Positions 1-10,090 are shown, counted from the first letter of the stretch. The stretch: 64,000 nucleotides of DNA from Lucinisca nassula (GCA_963580285.1 OY757021.1:96462149-96526148); one strand, 5' to 3'. Numbers and translations are program-made. Notes: generated by a model not told the origin, from the sequence alone.

Positions 1-1740
1 CCATTTGGAATAGCCTCTGCAGGGCATATATTTACTAAAGTATTGAGGGTAGTTGTTGCATTTTGGAGGGCCCGGGGTCATAAAATCATTATGTTTCTAG
101 ATGACGGAATAGGAGGAGCACGAGGAGTGAATGAAGCGGTAAGATCTAGCACTTTTGTGAGAGAAACTTTGCTGAGTCTAGGGTTTTTGTTAGCAAGCGA
201 AAAATGTCAATGGCAACCATGTCAGCAGGTAACGTGGCTGGGCCATTTCTTAGACATGAAAGAAGCAAAACTATATATTACGGAGGAAAGAATCAAAAGG
301 CTCGAATCAGCTATAGATTCATTGATCTATCAAATTGAGAAAGATCAGTACAATTTAATTCATGTTAAGGTACTTGCATCTGTAGTGGGCCAAATTATTT
401 CGATACAGAACGTTGTTGGAAATAAGGTCAGGTTGATGACACGCCATATGTACAATTGTATCTTATCAAAAGCAAGTTGGAATGCCCCTGTCGTTATTAC
501 GACTGAAGCACGAGCTGAGTTAAACTTCTGGAGGGCAAACGTCAGAAACATGAATACTCTTGGAAAGAGCATAAACGGTAAGACATTTTATCAGCTTTGT
601 TTGTTTGCGGATGCTAGTAGCAATGGCTATGGAGGGTATTTGCAAGCGTATGGAAACGCAAAATTTGGTAGCCCAGAAAGTTTAAGAACAAAATGTAGTA
701 AGTCCCCGGAAGTGGACTGTTCAAAGCTCCCGGAAGCAGATATAAAAATGTTTTCGGAAATCAGAAATGAAATGTCAACAGAAACAGGTGTGTGTAATCT
801 ACATACAGCCTTTGATAATGCTATGAAAAAGAGTATGAGACCCCCGGAAGAGGGTATTATAATGCTCCCGGAAGTGAGTATCAATAAGTCTGCGGAAACG
901 GGAAGTTATAGTTTTCAGACAATGACAAGTAATGGAATTGATAACGATAGGCATGCATCTTGTGAGAATTGGGCTGTAAGTGGAGTAGTGTTCGGAGATT
1001 GGACGGAAGAAGAAAAGTCCAAAAGTTCTACTTGGAGAGAAAGCGAGACGGTAAGACGGGTAATCAGGAGTAATGTTGAAATGTTGAAAAACAAGAAGGT
1101 TAAGATATATTCAGACAATAAGAATGTCCAGTCTGTTTTGCAAATCGGCAGCAGAAAAGCAGACTTACAAGAGATCGCATGTGATATAAATGACATGTGC
1201 GAAAAGAATGAGATCAAAATATGTCCTGAATGGATTCCAAGAGACCAGAATGAGGTTGCAGATGACCTCAGTAGATGGGGAGATTGTGAGGATTGGTCGA
1301 TTAATAATCAGATATATATGGAACTCGATATGAAGTGGGGACCGCATACATTTGATAGATTCGCATCTCAATTCAATTCAAAATGCATGAAATTTAATTC
1401 AAGGTTTTGGGTCCCAGGAACACAAGGTATCAATGGTTTGGATCAGTTTTGGGGCGGTGAGATCAACTGGATTGTACCTCCCCCTAGGCTGATTCTTGAT
1501 TCAGTCAGAAAAATTGAAAAAGAGCGGGCAAATTGTACGCTGATAATTCCAATTTGGAAATCTGCGGCATATTGGCCCGAATTAATAGACAAGAATGAGA
1601 ATTGTTCATTTAAATCGTTCGTTAGCGATTTCATTATGTTGCCTTCAAGAAATGTAATTCTTAAGGGGAGGGGAAATAACGGTATATTCGGCAAGGAGCA
1701 GTTAAGTTTTAGAATGGCAGCTTTGAAAATAAGATTTTGA
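1..1740 (+). CDS. DIRS-like reverse transcriptase/RNase H, 5' partial
   Basis: The frame is open from base 1, so the protein starts outside the window; the apparent TTG at 43 is not a real start. The first visible residues (PFGIASAGHIFTK) are the RT stretch before the catalytic motif, which reads FLDDG at about bases 94-108. An RNase H domain follows: LFADAS (first Asp), an E within SETVRRV, YSDNKNV (Asp), and NEVADDLSR (last Asp). The C-terminal part (PHTFDRFAS, FNSRFW, IPIWKSAAYWPE) is the extension typical of DIRS-group polyproteins. An odd feature is a roughly 110-residue polar insert between the first RNase H Asp and the following strands, rich in short PE-containing repeats. The frame ends with TGA just before the recombinase gene. 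Element type is certain; activity is inferred only from the open frame. Confidence 0.9.
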   Translation, partial: PFGIASAGHIFTKVLRVVVAFWRARGHKIIMFLDDGIGGARGVNEAVRSSTFVRETLLSLGFLLASEKCQWQPCQQVTWLGHFLDMKEAKLYITEERIKRLESAIDSLIYQIEKDQYNLIHVKVLASVVGQIISIQNVVGNKVRLMTRHMYNCILSKASWNAPVVITTEARAELNFWRANVRNMNTLGKSINGKTFYQLCLFADASSNGYGGYLQAYGNAKFGSPESLRTKCSKSPEVDCSKLPEADIKMFSEIRNEMSTETGVCNLHTAFDNAMKKSMRPPEEGIIMLPEVSINKSAETGSYSFQTMTSNGIDNDRHASCENWAVSGVVFGDWTEEEKSKSSTWRESETVRRVIRSNVEMLKNKKVKIYSDNKNVQSVLQIGSRKADLQEIACDINDMCEKNEIKICPEWIPRDQNEVADDLSRWGDCEDWSINNQIYMELDMKWGPHTFDRFASQFNSKCMKFNSRFWVPGTQGINGLDQFWGGEINWIVPPPRLILDSVRKIEKERANCTLIIPIWKSAAYWPELIDKNENCSFKSFVSDFIMLPSRNVILKGRGNNGIFGKEQLSFRMAALKIRF

Positions 1741-1816
1741 ATGTTTTCAGCGTCCAAATATTTATAGTAGATGGCTGATAGAACGCATAAAAGTAATACT
1801 GTCTGTTTCAGGTGGC

Positions 1817-2902
1817 TTGCTTATTTTAAACACGAGTCCGTATTCTGATGCTACATGTTTTCAGAATATTATTCATATTTCAGGTGTTGGTCTAAGGGAG
1901 ACAATCAGGGGACGTTTGGATGATAGTGGTGCAATAGCGGCAGATAACGATGGTTTGGCGGAGAGAATGGCAAGCTACGTAATTAGTTCGAAAGCTGATA
2001 ATACGAACAAAAAGTATTTCGCACATTTTAATCGTTTTAAGGCATTTTGTGTCTCAAAAGGTTTTCCATATAAACCAGCAGATCCAATACATGTGGCAAT
2101 TTACCTAACTCATTTGCTCGACAGCCGTGCTTCATTTCATGTTATATCAGCAGCTTTTTACAGCATTAAATGGGTACATGAAATTAACTGTTTGTCCGAT
2201 CCGACATCTAATGGTTGGGTGAAAAGTTTGCTAGAGGCAGGAAAGAGACTGAATTCCAATCCGATCAAGAAAAAAGACACAGTTGATTCTGAAATGTTAA
2301 TATCGTTGTGTGACAAGTTTAAAGATTCTAGTGATGTGTTGTGCTTAAGAGATCTTACTATGATTTTATTAGGATACGCTGGCTTTCTGCGTTTTAGTGA
2401 AATCAGTCAGCTGAAATGTAATGATATAGTGTTTAAAGAAGATTACTTCATGTTGTATATCCGAAAAAGCAAAACTGACGTTTATAGGGACGGCAAAGAA
2501 GTATTGATTTCTAAAGGTGTTTCTTCCGCTTGCCCGCATAGTATGTTGCTCAGATATTTAGATGCTACTGGCCAAGATAATACTTTGGATATTTATTTAT
2601 TTAGACCAGCAAACAGATCTAAAGGTAGAGCTAAATTGTTGTCTGCAAATAAGCAGCTCAGTTACACTAGAGCACGGGAATGCATTGTAGAAAAATTGAG
2701 ATTGGTAGCTCCTACTTTGAATCTAGGTACTCACAGCTTGCGCGCCAGTGGGGCTACTATGGTGGCAAATGCGGAAGGGCATAGTATAAATGAAAGATGT
2801 CTGCTAAGACATGGACGCTGGAAGTCTACTATTTCGAAAGACGGTTATGTCAAAGACTCTGTGGAAATGAGACTCAGCGTCACGAAAAAGTTAAAATTAT
2901 AA
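1817..2902 (+). CDS. DIRS-like tyrosine recombinase
   Basis: This is a phage-integrase-like tyrosine recombinase that would insert the circular cDNA of the DIRS element. An N-terminal SAM-like core-binding region (about residues 50-140) precedes the catalytic domain. The catalytic set can be read: Arg in GFLRFSEIS, Lys in RKSKTD, HSLRASGA (H-x-x-R), RHGRWKS (second His/Trp), and the nucleophile Tyr in KDGYVKDS near the end. The open frame could begin at a TTG, but the first in-frame ATG (base 1967, MASYVISS) gives a 311-residue protein that still contains the whole recombinase, and I prefer it. It lies in a different frame from the RT gene, 76 bp or more downstream, so translation needs reinitiation, splicing or a separate transcript. 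No disabling change was seen. Confidence 0.9.
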   Translation: MLILNTSPYSDATCFQNIIHISGVGLRETIRGRLDDSGAIAADNDGLAERMASYVISSKADNTNKKYFAHFNRFKAFCVSKGFPYKPADPIHVAIYLTHLLDSRASFHVISAAFYSIKWVHEINCLSDPTSNGWVKSLLEAGKRLNSNPIKKKDTVDSEMLISLCDKFKDSSDVLCLRDLTMILLGYAGFLRFSEISQLKCNDIVFKEDYFMLYIRKSKTDVYRDGKEVLISKGVSSACPHSMLLRYLDATGQDNTLDIYLFRPANRSKGRAKLLSANKQLSYTRARECIVEKLRLVAPTLNLGTHSLRASGATMVANAEGHSINERCLLRHGRWKSTISKDGYVKDSVEMRLSVTKKLKL

Positions 2903-2955
2903 TTACATTGTTCATGCGAAAATTGAAATTTGTAAACCTTTCTAACATTTGATGA

Positions 2956-3033
2956 TCTACGCATAAATCTCGCTAATTGCAAGAAATTAACCTCTTGTTC
3001 ATTTCTTAACCCGCTTAAGGTGAAGCTTAAGAC
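2956..3033 (+). repeat. 78-bp segment identical to 13801-13878
   Basis: This segment behind the recombinase gene recurs without a visible mismatch at 13801-13878 in the same orientation; flanking bases differ immediately on both sides. It ends in CTTAAGGTGAAGCTTAAGAC. It is probably part of a DIRS terminal repeat, with the distant copy a remnant of a related element; that assignment is inference. Confidence 0.85.
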
Positions 3034-3079
3034 TTATCAATTTCCCGCGGTACGACGTATAGCGGGAAATTATTGTCTT
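3028..3079. other. Stem-loop downstream of the recombinase gene
   Basis: AATTTCCCGC at 3039-3048 pairs perfectly with GCGGGAAATT at 3062-3071. The outer TAAGAC/GTCTTA extends the stem after a small internal loop. It sits at the edge of the 78-bp repeat, a place where DIRS-type ends have complementary sequences. It could also act in 3'-end formation. Confidence 0.5.
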
Positions 3080-3524
3080 AATGGAACCGGTTTGACCGGT
3101 TGGGAACGAGCTATTGGTCATGTGGTAAAGTTAGTGCGGGTGTATAAGGGCGTGAACAAAATCAGTTCTACGCGAGATCTCTCACAGTAAACATCAACGT
3201 TTTTCCTTATTTACAAATTTCAATTTTTGTATCATGGAGTGAGTAAACACTCGGATGGGTAAAGTCACACACGTGTTTCTTTTGAAAAACTATTTTTGAT
3301 CAATATTAACGCGTGTGATGTTGTACTCGATCCAGCTGGTCGAGCCTGGAAAATCCTACCTCCCCGTCCTTAACAAGAAAAAGATATTAAAGGTAGGGGT
3401 TGGGTAGCCCGCTCCCAGTTACGCAAGCGTAGAGATAATACATCGATCTGAAACCAATGATATAATAATTTCCAAACCTGTTTGCATGTATATCATTTGT
3501 ATGTTTATGACTGTCCATCTTGTA

Positions 3525-3665
3525 CGTACAGTACCATTCAGACGAATCTTTACACCAAGTTAACTAGGAGTTGACTACATTCAGACTACATTTGGACCCT
3601 AGAGTTGACTACAAGTTCACTCCCTAGTTAACTATAGTTCACTAGGGAGTTAACATGGAGTTAAC
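3525..3665 (+). repeat. Repeat rich in AGTTAACT/AGTTGACT motifs
   Basis: Multiple near-palindromic AGTTAACT, AGTTGACT and CTAGTTAACT blocks follow a border reading TACCATTCAGACGA. An inverted relative occupies 13655-13798 and ends with the complement of the same border. The stretch from 3080 to 3524 holds no gene; the stretch 3666-4130 is AT-rich with no recognised feature. Confidence 0.6.
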
Positions 3666-4133
3666 TAATCCTTTGTCCTGTCATCAAACTCTTATCTGAG
3701 ATTTGATTTGCATATAATTTCATAACTGAAAATTAAGATATGCATGGTTTCTACTATCAAATGAGTAATTTATTAAATGTACATCTAATTTGCTATATTA
3801 AGACCACATTTTTGGCTGACCAGATGTGGTCTTAATAAAAGATTGTCTTAATAACAGATAAAAAAATATCTAAAAATGTTTTGGAGCAAGAATGTGAAAC
3901 CTTTCAGAAATTTCACAAGATGAAATACAAATCATTTTTAAAAAAAAAATCAGTTGATTTATATTTCATGCGCATGTTTTTTATAAAGCGAATTCCTTTT
4001 ACTTTGCTTTCTTTTTAATACATTTACACATCTAGTTTGTTATCTATCTATTTCTCTATAATAGGTCAAGCATTTTTTCCGGTTACTCCAGTTTTCGTCC
4101 ACCTCTAATTGACAATTAAAATAAAACATCTGT

Positions 4134-4340
4134 ATGACATACAGGTTGTGGGTGCTTGTTAGAACTGCCTCAGGAAAATCCACAACATGTCTTGGAGCAG
4201 AAATAAAAAACAGTATAAACCTCTCTAAAACCCAGTTTTCTGCATATAAAGTGGAGTTTATGGGGTGTTCACTTGTTAACATAATGAATCGCCTAGAAAT
4301 AAGTGAAATCATCTTGAGGGGGGCCTAACCTTAAAACAAT
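4134..4340 (+). mobile_element. Hairpin-bearing MITE fragment (TGTGGGTACTCG family)
   Basis: It contains a degraded copy of the dispersed hairpin (TGTGGGTGCTTGTTAGAACT) and the second family marker, a CCCAGTTTT..TATAAAGTGGAG palindrome. Terminal repeats are not preserved. Confidence 0.55.
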
Positions 4341-4365
4341 AGTTGGCATTGATGAATGTCATGAA

Positions 4366-4581
4366 TTAACTCTTAAGATGCCAAGAAATGTTTAAAAAAA
4401 TGTTGTCTCTTTATGTTGTCTGCTGCACCTTCTTGCAGGCAAAACAGAGTGGACCCTGATCATACAGCTCCTGGAGGAGCAGTCTGATCTGGGTCCACAT
4501 TGTTTGCAAAAATGAATGTCAAAGTTAACAGCAGACGACAAAGCAGACGATAATTGTTGTGATTGGCGTCTTATGTGTTAA
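4366..4581 (+). mobile_element. TTAA-flanked piggyBac-like MITE
   Basis: TTAA occurs at both borders (4366-4369 and 4578-4581). The ends are imperfect inverted repeats (CTCTTAAGATGCCAA against the complement of GGCGTCTTATGTG), with an internal palindrome around GTGGACCCTGATC/GATCTGGGTCCAC. TTAA duplication is the hallmark of piggyBac transposition; there is no coding capacity. Confidence 0.65.
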
Positions 4582-5181
4582 TCCTGTTAAATCAACAGGT
4601 ATAGATCGATGACTGTTTACTGAACACTACGTCATACGGACTATTCCATCGGAAACCGTTATGTAGGGGTTACCAGTTTTTCCCTCGGTTAATTCACAAA
4701 ATCTTTGCTGTATATTATTCTGATATGATATTTTTGTAAGAATATGATGTGGCGGTATTGGTTAGATGCATAAACTTAATGACCTATTTACCCAAAGTTC
4801 GTAGGTTCGAATCTCAATTTTGAATAACATTTTTCTTCTTCTTTTTTTCCTTTAATACACAGTTTTATGCAGCCTGTGGCAAGAAATGTTCAAGCCTGAG
4901 CTTTTGGAACTGTGCAAACGAAATAAACCAGCTCCTCCTTATCGAGTTGACCAGCTTTTGAAGAGACACGAGCACACAATTCTGCGGCTTTCACCATACC
5001 ATCCTGATGTGATTGCCAAAAAGATGATATGGGGAAATTTGAAAGGTTATGTTGGCAAATGAAATTTTCAGCTCAGCGTGGCAGATATAAAGGCTCTGAT
5101 CGAAGAAGGCATTGGAAGCATTGTTGAAAAAGAACGGTCTGCTTGCTTAACAGATGTCGAAAAGGCTGAACAGGACTGTTG

Positions 5182-5816
5182 TTTTGTTTAATTTGAGGTT
5201 TAACGTCCCCGTCAACACTGTATTGGTCATTTTGGAGACGTTTCTTCCAATTTTGTGGGACTTTTACCTGACATTGAGATGAAATGACATCCCAAGCCCT
5301 GTCGCCAAATGAAACCAATAGGGATTATAAGCATGGACGGGCCGACTCGCACCGCAACTAATTATTTGTCTTAATCGCGACGGAAGTAAGGGCGAGGATT
5401 GTGGCCACGTAAAATCGATTTAAGCACCCCCCCCCCCCCCCAGTGGAATTCGTTTCCGCTGACCGTTCAAAGGCGGTTCTTCTGTTACGGTTTATTTTTG
5501 TTATGCTTTGTCTTTGGGTGTTTGTGTCACTTATATTATTTTATTTTGGATAGCCTATTGGCCATTTTGTGGGAAAGTTACTGTCATTTTGGCTTTCCGC
5601 TGTTGGTGTTTCCATTGGAGTCTGTTGTTTCATGTTTGTGTTTCTTTCCCTTGGGTGTCTCTTATGGGAGCTGTGGGTTAATTGTATCGATTCCTGATCA
5701 TTGCCTCCACTTCTAGTTTTAGATCCTCTAAGCAGTTTACCAGTACTCGTGCGGTTGGTTTCAGCTCTGCGTGGAAGCATCGTGCTGCCCATCTTCAAGC
5801 CCAAATGGGCGGGGGC
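5182..5816 (-). mobile_element. SINE family 2 copy, itself interrupted
   Basis: On the minus strand it begins GGCCCCCGCCCATTTGGG and ends with GACGTTAAACCTCAAAT plus an A-rich tail. It is flanked by a near-perfect 16-bp direct repeat, CTGAACAGGACTGTTG (5166-5181) and CTGAACAGGACAATTG (5817-5832), which cuts the transposase frame. It is longer than the usual 300 bp because another repeat lies inside it (5356-5714). Confidence 0.75.
5356..5714 (+). repeat. Dispersed repeat nested in the SINE (GCGACGGAAGTAAGGGCGAG family)
   Basis: It starts ATTTGTCTTAATCGCGACGG and contains a C15 run, CCATTTTGTGGGAAAGTTAC and TTCCTGATCATTG near its end. A minus-strand relative lies at 27420-27745. There is no coding potential; its class is unknown. 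An ORF across it is a by-product of T-rich sequence. Confidence 0.6.
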
Positions 5817-6065
5817 CTGAACAGGACAATTGTAAAAGTGACATCGCTGTTGAAATGGAACGAATCATTAACCACATGGACTCTGACAGTGACAGTGACG
5901 TTAGAGATTGTAGAGACTGCTTCTGAGGTTGATGAATCTACCGACACTGCCGAACAATCAAAACTGTTTTTGTAATGCAATTTCGAAATATAAAATTCTA
6001 AAATTATGAAATTCAAGTTAATATGAATCGCTGAAATTTGAAAATAATGAATTACATACTAATAT

Positions 6066-6149
6066 TAAAAACAAAAACAAAACAAAACAAAAAAAAAAAA
6101 AAAAGCAGGAAAAATATAATACAGAAAAAAAAAAGAAAAAAAAAAAAGG
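6066..6149. repeat. A-rich low-complexity tract
   Basis: Runs of A interrupted by single C or G. The following stretch, 6150-6700, shows no gene or recognised repeat. Confidence 0.7.
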
Positions 6150-6829
6150 TTTAAAATAATTACACCGTCCGAGTGTCTCTTCCACCCCTCGCCCTCACCA
6201 GCAAGAGGACTTCAATGATTCTGAGCTGTGACTGTTACCACTCGACTATTTGTTATTCACGAGCACTTCTGCGTATAGTAATCTTACATTCAAAACGATG
6301 CCTACCATCAAATTATCGCGTAAGGTATTTGCTTTTAAGTTTTCAGTTCTTCTCGACACTTTTGTCATATTTTTTAGTTTCTATCTTTTATAATTCACAC
6401 AATGTGTTCTATTGTTGCGCATGGGAATGAGTTTCAGCTTTTATTTAAGAAGTTTGCATTCACTGGTGACATTGACATCCCTAGATAACGGTATTCGATG
6501 GAACGGCCCGTGTGACGTAATGTTCAGTAAACATTCATCGACCTATAAGTGTACCGTTAAGTGTTTATTGTTAAACTAACATGGGACATGTGCTGCATAT
6601 TAACATCTTATTAATAAATTGCCTTGAGTAATATTACTCTGGTGTTTTATTACAACGAAGGGCAGAATCAGTTTACCCGGTGTATACAGAATCTGATTTA
6701 CTGTGCTTGAAAACAAAATTCTGATACATTACGATAACACATCAGTGCGTCTTAGTACAATCTTTTATATCTTCAAAATGGCTACTTTTCTGGTGAAAAT
6801 CAGTGATATTTTTCTTATTTATACTGCGA

Positions 6830-6975
6830 ACATAGGTTGTAGGTACTCGTTTGAACCGGTTCTAATGAGTACCCACAACATATCTCGTGGAACAGAAATA
6901 AGAAAAAATAATGTATACCCCCGTAAACCCCAAATTTCTCTATATAAAGTGGAATTTAGGGGTGTTCATTTCAGG
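6830..6975 (+). mobile_element. Hairpin MITE fragment
   Basis: GTAGGTACTCGTTTGAACCGGTTCTAATGAGTACCC forms a long hairpin and is followed by the TATAAAGTGGAATTTAGGGG marker, as in the other members of this family. Confidence 0.55.
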
Positions 6976-7035
6976 TGAGGAATTCAGGAGATATAAAACC
7001 CACAATACCTACACACTGTAATAAAAGTTCATATC

Positions 7036-7314
7036 CCATTACAAAAGAAAATGCCTTTATAATTCTGACCCCTCAAACCCCACTTTTAAAACTGGGTTTT
7101 ACGTTGATAAACCAATTTTTTTCATATTTCTGCTTAAAAACATAGAATGTGGGTACTCGTTACAACCCCCTTAATGAGGCGGTTCTGTCGAGTACCCACA
7201 ATCTATATTTTGTGCAGAAATAAGACAAATATCTTTTGTTTTATCTGAAAACATTCTTTTTTTTTTCGTGGGTAAACTTTACAAAGTATTTGAACAGGTG
7301 TGTTTTTGTAATGA
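7036..7314 (-). mobile_element. MITE-A copy
   Basis: The ends are degraded forms of the family TIR (ATTACAAAAGAAAATGCC at the left; GGTGTGTTTTTGTAAT at the right). Inside are the CCCCACTTTTAAAACTGGG palindrome and the large hairpin around TGTGGGTACTCG. Orientation is opposite to the full copy at 33211-33489. Confidence 0.7.
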
Positions 7315-7449
7315 TTCTATATTTTATCAACCATCTTTTCTATATTTCTTTTTAGTTCAGGATTTCTCCACATTGGTTGAAACTGTGTATCTGTTTTCTA
7401 GAATATCTAAAATATTTTTAGAGCCAAATTTTCTAATGTAAATATAGAA

Positions 7450-7600
7450 GGACTAAGCATGCCCAGGTAAAGTGCCATTTCATCTGAATGTCTGGTAATA
7501 GCCCCATAAAATTGGAAGCAGCGTCTCCAAAATGACATAGTGCTGACAGGGACGTTAGATCTCAAGTAAAACAAACAAACAAAAAAACAACAACAAAAAA
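7450..7600 (+). mobile_element. SINE family 2 fragment (3' half)
   Basis: It contains AAATTGGAAGCAGCGTCTCC, then GACGTTAGATCTCAAGT and an A-rich (CAAA)n tail, the 3' half of the family-2 consensus. From 7601 to 7960 no feature is seen. Confidence 0.65.
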
Positions 7601-7960
7601 CACCGTGATCTGATTCTTCACTGTCCACGCATAAGTTTCTACAGTATTAAGTTGTATTAAGTTACATGTATGTGCCCAAGCTTGTGATATTCGATATTAC
7701 CTTTCTTTAACCCATATATGACAGTGGAATCTTCTATATATTCTTTTATAAGTTTGGAGTGGTCCATTTCAAAATGACATAAATAGTGTTGACGGGGCAT
7801 CCGATCTGAGTCTAAACTTTTTACCGCTGTCCCACAAATGGGCGCTTGGCATATATGGGTTAAATGTGGAAATGAGAAATAAAACGCAACAACATTTACT
7901 ATTAGATGTTTATTGGCCCCTTATGTGGGAATAGACAATGTCTGTAGGATCCCTGTCATT

Positions 7961-8420
7961 TAATTAATCCTTACTCTGCTAAACATGAAACAATGTAAAT
8001 CCAGATCTGGATCTACACTGTCATTCAGTTTGCGAATTTTAAATGAATGCAATATGTGAAGTAATTTGTGTGGACTCTAATCAGTCTGATCAGGTCCCAC
8101 ATTGTTTGCAAAATTGACTTTCAAAGTTACAAGCAGACGACAAAGCAGACAAAATTGCTGTGATTGACATCTTATGGGTTAATTATTCAGCAGGATAATG
8201 AAAAACTGCATCTGAAATTGTCATTTGTTTATGTTGTCTGCTGCTCTTCTGGCAAACTTTTCAAAACATATTTTCAAACTTTTCAAACATATTTATGCGT
8301 ATAGTCAATCAGTGTGGACCCTGATCGGACTTCTCCAATAGGAGCAGTCTGATTAGGTTCCGTATTGTTTGAAAAATTGAAAATTTGACTTCTAAAATTA
8401 CCAGCAGATGGTTCAAAACA
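7961..8420 (+). repeat. Degraded TTAA-type MITE pieces
   Basis: TTAATCCTTACTCTGCTAAA resembles the left end of the family at 18970-19174, while CATCTTATGGGTTAA at about 8168-8182 resembles the right end of the family at 4370-4577. A further GACCCTGATCGGAC-type internal palindrome lies at about 8310-8370. Boundaries are uncertain. Confidence 0.4.
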
Positions 8421-8422
8421 GG

Positions 8423-8940
8423 TTGTGGGTACTCGTTAGAACTGACTCAATGAGGCGGTTCTTTCAAATTCCCACTTCCTTTTTCAGAAGCCGAAATAAA
8501 AAAAAATATATGTGATAATTGCCAGTTTAAAGTTATGAGCAGGTTGTGGATGCTTATTAGAGCTGTCTCAATGAGGCGATTCTAATAAGTTCCCACTTAA
8601 TAATGTTTGAAGCAGAAATAAAAAAGAAAAACTAGTCAACAGCCAATAGCCATGTTAAAGCCATGAACAGGTTATGGGTACTCATTAGAACTGTCTCAAT
8701 GAGGCGATTCTAACTAGTTCCCGCATTCATTTTTCTTTATTTTTTCGCCCTAAAACATAGATTGTGGGTACGCGTTAGAACCGCCTCACTGACGCGGTTA
8801 TAACGAGTTCCCACAATGTATGTTTTGGCCAGAAATATAAAAATAAAAATCAGATTTATTATCTGATTTTTTGTCTATTATTAGGTGGTAAAAATTTCAA
8901 TATATTTGAATAGGTGTGTTTTCTTAGTGATGTACTGTAA
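8423..8940 (+). repeat. Four tandem GTGGGTACTCG hairpins ending in a MITE-A terminus
   Basis: Four successive hairpins of about 55-60 bp occur at roughly 120-bp spacing (8423, 8541, 8668, 8759), each GTGGGTAC..GTTAGAAC..(loop)..GTTCTAAC..GTNCCCAC. The block closes with TTTGAATAGGTGTGTTTTCT, a MITE-A end. It appears to be a MITE whose central hairpin amplified in tandem. Confidence 0.65.
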
Positions 8941-9381
8941 TGATAAAAATATTTTCTATGGCAAACGAAGATTCTAAGTTGATCTCAATCAAAATGATAA
9001 TACTCCAGGATATCATATATCACAAACCATTTCTCTTATCACCTACCAATAAATGACCACTTGAACCTCAGGGGATTATGGCTGTTAAGGTGATGGTATT
9101 CATCTGATAAAATCAGATAATGACTTCTGATAAGAAGGGTTTAATCATTATAATCCACTTATGGATTACTTATGAATTTTGTTAGTGGTCCTTTAACATA
9201 TTACTACATAGTATATTTTGTTCTTGAAAAACAAAATAAATAAACAAATAAATGTCAATGTCACATCTACTACTTCCACCACTACTACTAATAGCAATAG
9301 TCACATAAAGATAAGATTTTTACTCAATTGAGATAAACATAAAAAATAACAAAACATTATTACCACTACTACTACTAATAT

Positions 9382-9437
9382 TAATAATAATAACAATAAA
9401 TAAACCTGTGAATATTACTGCTACTACTACTATTACT

Positions 9438-9490
<53 letters not shown>

Positions 9491-9575
9491 CAATAACAAT
9501 AACTAATAACAATAGTAACATAAATATTTCTACTTCATTGAAATAAATAATGAAATAAAAACTACTACAATTACG
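9382..9575. repeat. (AAT)n microsatellite region
   Basis: A pure AAT run near 9438-9486 is flanked by imperfect TAC/AAT/AAC triplets. The poly-isoleucine frame on the minus strand is an artefact. From 8941 to 9381 there is only AT-rich sequence. Confidence 0.9.
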
Positions 9576-9664
9576 AATTACAGCCAAGCATGCTAGAGGT
9601 TTAAAATTAGATAGTGCAGTACCAGACTGAAATGTTTATCCTAGTAAAGGTATACACATCTGTT

Positions 9665-10090
9665 CATTTTGTACCAGAAACCCCAAAACGGGCAGTTGGC
9701 AAACAGTGCAGGCCCAGATCAGACGCCACAGAAAGGGGCGTCTGTTCAGGGCCTACACTGTTTTCAAAAAGTTAAGCCATTTTGCGAATGGAGTTTGAAG
9801 GGGCACAACCTGTCACCCTTGAACTTTGAGGTGGACTCGGGCTATATGTAGGGAGAAAGATTCATTTGGTACGAACCTTTTTTGTACCAAATGGAATCTT
9901 CCTCCTTATATGTACCAGGGCTCCATTTCAAGGTTTAAGGGTGTCGGGGTGTGTTTTCATCAAGGTATATTTGGGGAATGACTGAACTTTTAGCAAACAG
10001 TGGAGGCCCTGATCAGACGCCCCATTCTGCGGCGTCTGATCTGGGCCTGCACTGTTTGCAAAAGTGAAATTTTCATGAATGAATATTCAG
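9665..10090. mobile_element. Head-to-head pair of TTAA-type MITEs
   Basis: A reverse copy (starting TTTTGTACCAGAAACCCC) meets a forward copy (TTTTTTGTACCAAATGGAAT) at about 9880. Each contains the internal palindrome built from CAGATCAGACGCC/GGCGTCTG. A solo intact relative with TTAA borders is at 54860-55078. Confidence 0.55.

Larger units (their letters stand above)
1..3230 (+). mobile_element. DIRS-like retrotransposon, right part (left end lies outside the window)
   Basis: An RT/RNase H frame is followed by a tyrosine recombinase frame in the same orientation, which is the DIRS-order arrangement (reverse transcription followed by recombinase-mediated integration instead of a DDE integrase). 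The left part (gag and N-terminal RT) is cut off by the window edge. The right border is not sharp. Downstream of the recombinase there are an 18-bp perfect inverted repeat (2919-2936 with 3210-3227), a 78-bp segment repeated elsewhere in the window, and a strong stem-loop, consistent with the inverted or split repeats these elements carry at their ends. Both frames are open, so the copy looks young. Confidence 0.85.
4863..5975 (+). pseudogene. DDE (Tc1/IS630-like) transposase C-terminus, interrupted by a SINE
   Basis: The frame reads ELLELCKRNKPAPPYRVDQL, then TILRLSPYHPDV, IWGNLKGYVGK and VADIKALIEEGIGSIV, matching the C-terminal third of an invertebrate DDE transposase family in which RLPPYHC.LNPIE-type and W.xIKxxV motifs are normal. 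Here the NPIE stretch is replaced by VIAK, so the catalytic Glu is gone, and a TGA follows GYVGK. At EKAEQD the gene is split by a SINE (5182-5816). After it the same protein resumes as DNCKSDIAVEMERIINHMDS with a Ser-Asp-rich tail. A pyrimidine tract ending in ACAG just upstream of 4863 looks like an intron acceptor. The family assignment comes from memory of the motif pattern and is moderate. Confidence 0.6.

Noticed and set aside
5399..5716. 105-residue hydrophobic, Cys-rich frame
   Set aside because: It runs through a T-rich dispersed repeat that recurs, with frame-breaking differences, at 27420-27745.
9381..9587. 68-residue Ile-rich protein on the minus strand
   Set aside because: It is a translation of the (AAT)n microsatellite.
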